From contig NZ_JAMLFX010000004.1 in NCBI RefSeq assembly GCF_023634765.1, positions 139,285-203,284 on the forward strand: a DNA stretch of 64,000 nt. Reading direction: 5' to 3'. Positions 63,071 through 64,000 of this stretch are shown in pieces; the first letter of the stretch is position 1, and the number at the start of each line of letters is the position of its first letter. This DNA comes from Pseudomonas sp. AKS31 (GTDB taxonomy: Bacteria > Pseudomonadota > Gammaproteobacteria > Pseudomonadales > Pseudomonadaceae). A model generated the notes under the pieces. It made no database searches. It saw only the letters and a program-made list of their open reading frames with translations, and had not been told where the DNA came from. Made by a program: the position numbers and the translations under genes.

Positions 63071-64000
63071 TGTCCGAGCAAGAACTCAAGGCACTGCGCG
63101 TTCGCATTGACGCTCTGGACACCAAAGTCCTCGAGCTGATCAGTGAGCGTGCGCGTTGCGCCCAGGAAGTCGCGCGAGTAAAGATGGCCTCGCTGGCCGA
63201 AGGCGAAGTGCCGGTGTTCTATCGTCCTGAGCGCGAAGCTCAGGTGCTCAAACGGGTGATGGAGCGCAACCAGGGGCCGCTGGGCAACGAAGAGATGGCG
63301 CGGTTGTTCCGCGAAATCATGTCCTCGTGCCTGGCGCTGGAGCAGCCGCTGAAAGTGGCTTACCTCGGCCCTGAAGGCACCTTCACCCAGGCTGCCGCGA
63401 TGAAGCACTTCGGTCACGCGGTGATCAGCAAGCCGATGGCGGCGATCGACGAAGTGTTCCGTGAAGTGGCGGCCGGTGCTGTGAATTTCGGCGTGGTGCC
63501 GGTGGAAAACTCCACCGAAGGCGCGGTCAACCACACGCTGGACAGCTTCCTTGAACACGACATGGTCATCTGTGGTGAAGTCGAGCTGCGCATTCACCAT
63601 CACCTGTTGGTCGGTGAAAACACCAAGACCGACAGCATCAGCCGCATCTATTCCCACGCGCAGTCGCTGGCCCAGTGCCGCAAGTGGCTGGATGCGCACT
63701 ACCCGAATGTCGAGCGCGTGGCAGTGTCCAGCAACGCTGAAGCGGCCAAGCGGGTCAAGGGCGAGTGGAACTCGGCGGCGATTGCCGGCGATATGGCGGC
63801 TGGTCTGTATGGCCTGACCCGTCTGGCCGAGAAGATCGAAGATCGTCCGGACAACTCGACGCGCTTCCTGATGATCGGTAACCAGGAAGTGCCGCCGACT
63901 GGTGACGACAAGACTTCGATCATCGTTTCGATGAGCAACAAGCCAGGTGCGCTCCACGAGCTGCTGGTGCCGTTCCATGACAACGGGATCGACCTGACCC
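63070..64000 (+). CDS. pheA: Bifunctional chorismate mutase/prephenate dehydratase, 3' end beyond window
   Basis: The first 310 residues are present. An AroQ chorismate mutase domain (about 1-90: LKALRVRIDALDTKVLELIS, then ERARCAQEVARVK) is followed by a prephenate dehydratase domain (about 95-275, opening VAYLGPEGTFTQAA, with VPVENSTEGAVNHTLDSF and NSTRFLMIGNQEV). An ACT domain begins at KTSIIVSMSNKPGALHELL and continues past the edge. It produces phenylpyruvate for phenylalanine; the ACT domain gives phenylalanine feedback. It is translationally coupled to serC (TGATG). Confidence 0.96.
   Translation, partial: MSEQELKALRVRIDALDTKVLELISERARCAQEVARVKMASLAEGEVPVFYRPEREAQVLKRVMERNQGPLGNEEMARLFREIMSSCLALEQPLKVAYLGPEGTFTQAAAMKHFGHAVISKPMAAIDEVFREVAAGAVNFGVVPVENSTEGAVNHTLDSFLEHDMVICGEVELRIHHHLLVGENTKTDSISRIYSHAQSLAQCRKWLDAHYPNVERVAVSSNAEAAKRVKGEWNSAAIAGDMAAGLYGLTRLAEKIEDRPDNSTRFLMIGNQEVPPTGDDKTSIIVSMSNKPGALHELLVPFHDNGIDLT

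Overview
The window is a 64 kb piece of a Pseudomonas chromosome, almost certainly from the P. fluorescens group. The evidence is the gyrA-serC-pheA order, the mupP-ubiG-mtaD/mtnA block, the fumC-bolA-trhO-rbdA block and the N-acetylglutaminylglutamine amide (NAGGN) genes, all of which I recall in similar order in P. aeruginosa, together with GC-rich coding sequence and many short REP/REPIN repeats of the kind described in P. fluorescens. No tRNA, rRNA, CRISPR array, insertion sequence or prophage was seen.

Layout. 1-1.6 kb: end of a secreted protein gene, an HD-domain phosphohydrolase and a GNAT acetyltransferase. 1.7-4.1 kb: a compact cassette of an unknown protein, a PAAR spike, a GHSLGG-type lipase/esterase and a lipoprotein. 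It reads as a type VI secretion cargo/immunity module, and base composition drops sharply inside the PAAR gene. 4.2-9.5 kb: a complete D-galactonate pathway (kinase, aldolase, dehydratase, transporter) with a strong promoter, two palindromes and a 3' IclR regulator. 9.5-11.6 kb: a zinc aldehyde/alcohol reductase divergent from an AraC-type regulator. 11.8-15.7 kb: ETF-ubiquinone oxidoreductase divergent from etfBA, with a PsrA-like operator next to an excellent sigma-70 promoter. 15.7-25.8 kb: solute-binding and OmpA-type envelope genes, a MocR regulator with direct-repeat operators, a START-domain protein, an LTA-synthase-like enzyme, a short-chain dehydrogenase and a divergent CsrA paralogue.

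26-30.8 kb: the NAGGN osmoprotectant genes. 31.2-36.1 kb: a 1627-residue protein with leucine-rich repeats and a C-terminal NEL-type E3 ubiquitin ligase-like region carrying a Cys-x-Asp motif. 36.1-41.1 kb: mnmC, a two-domain polyphosphate kinase 2 and a thiolase. 41.1-41.7 kb: a small gene whose 3' end plus a REP half-element has been tandemly amplified with an exact 150 bp period. 41.9-53.4 kb: a DMT transporter, fumC, bolA, trhO, a DsbA-like protein, an ABC exporter, the c-di-GMP protein RbdA (with a roughly 550 bp AT-rich patch inside its EAL domain), a TenA-like protein and a diguanylate cyclase. 53.8-64 kb: yciK, mupP, ubiG, mtaD, mtnA, gyrA, serC and the start of pheA.

The most unusual items are the PAAR-lipase-lipoprotein module, the giant LRR/NEL protein, the REP-linked triplication of a gene end and the compositional patch inside rbdA. 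All calls come from reading the sequence. No database search was run, and family names rest on recognised motifs and remembered homologues.
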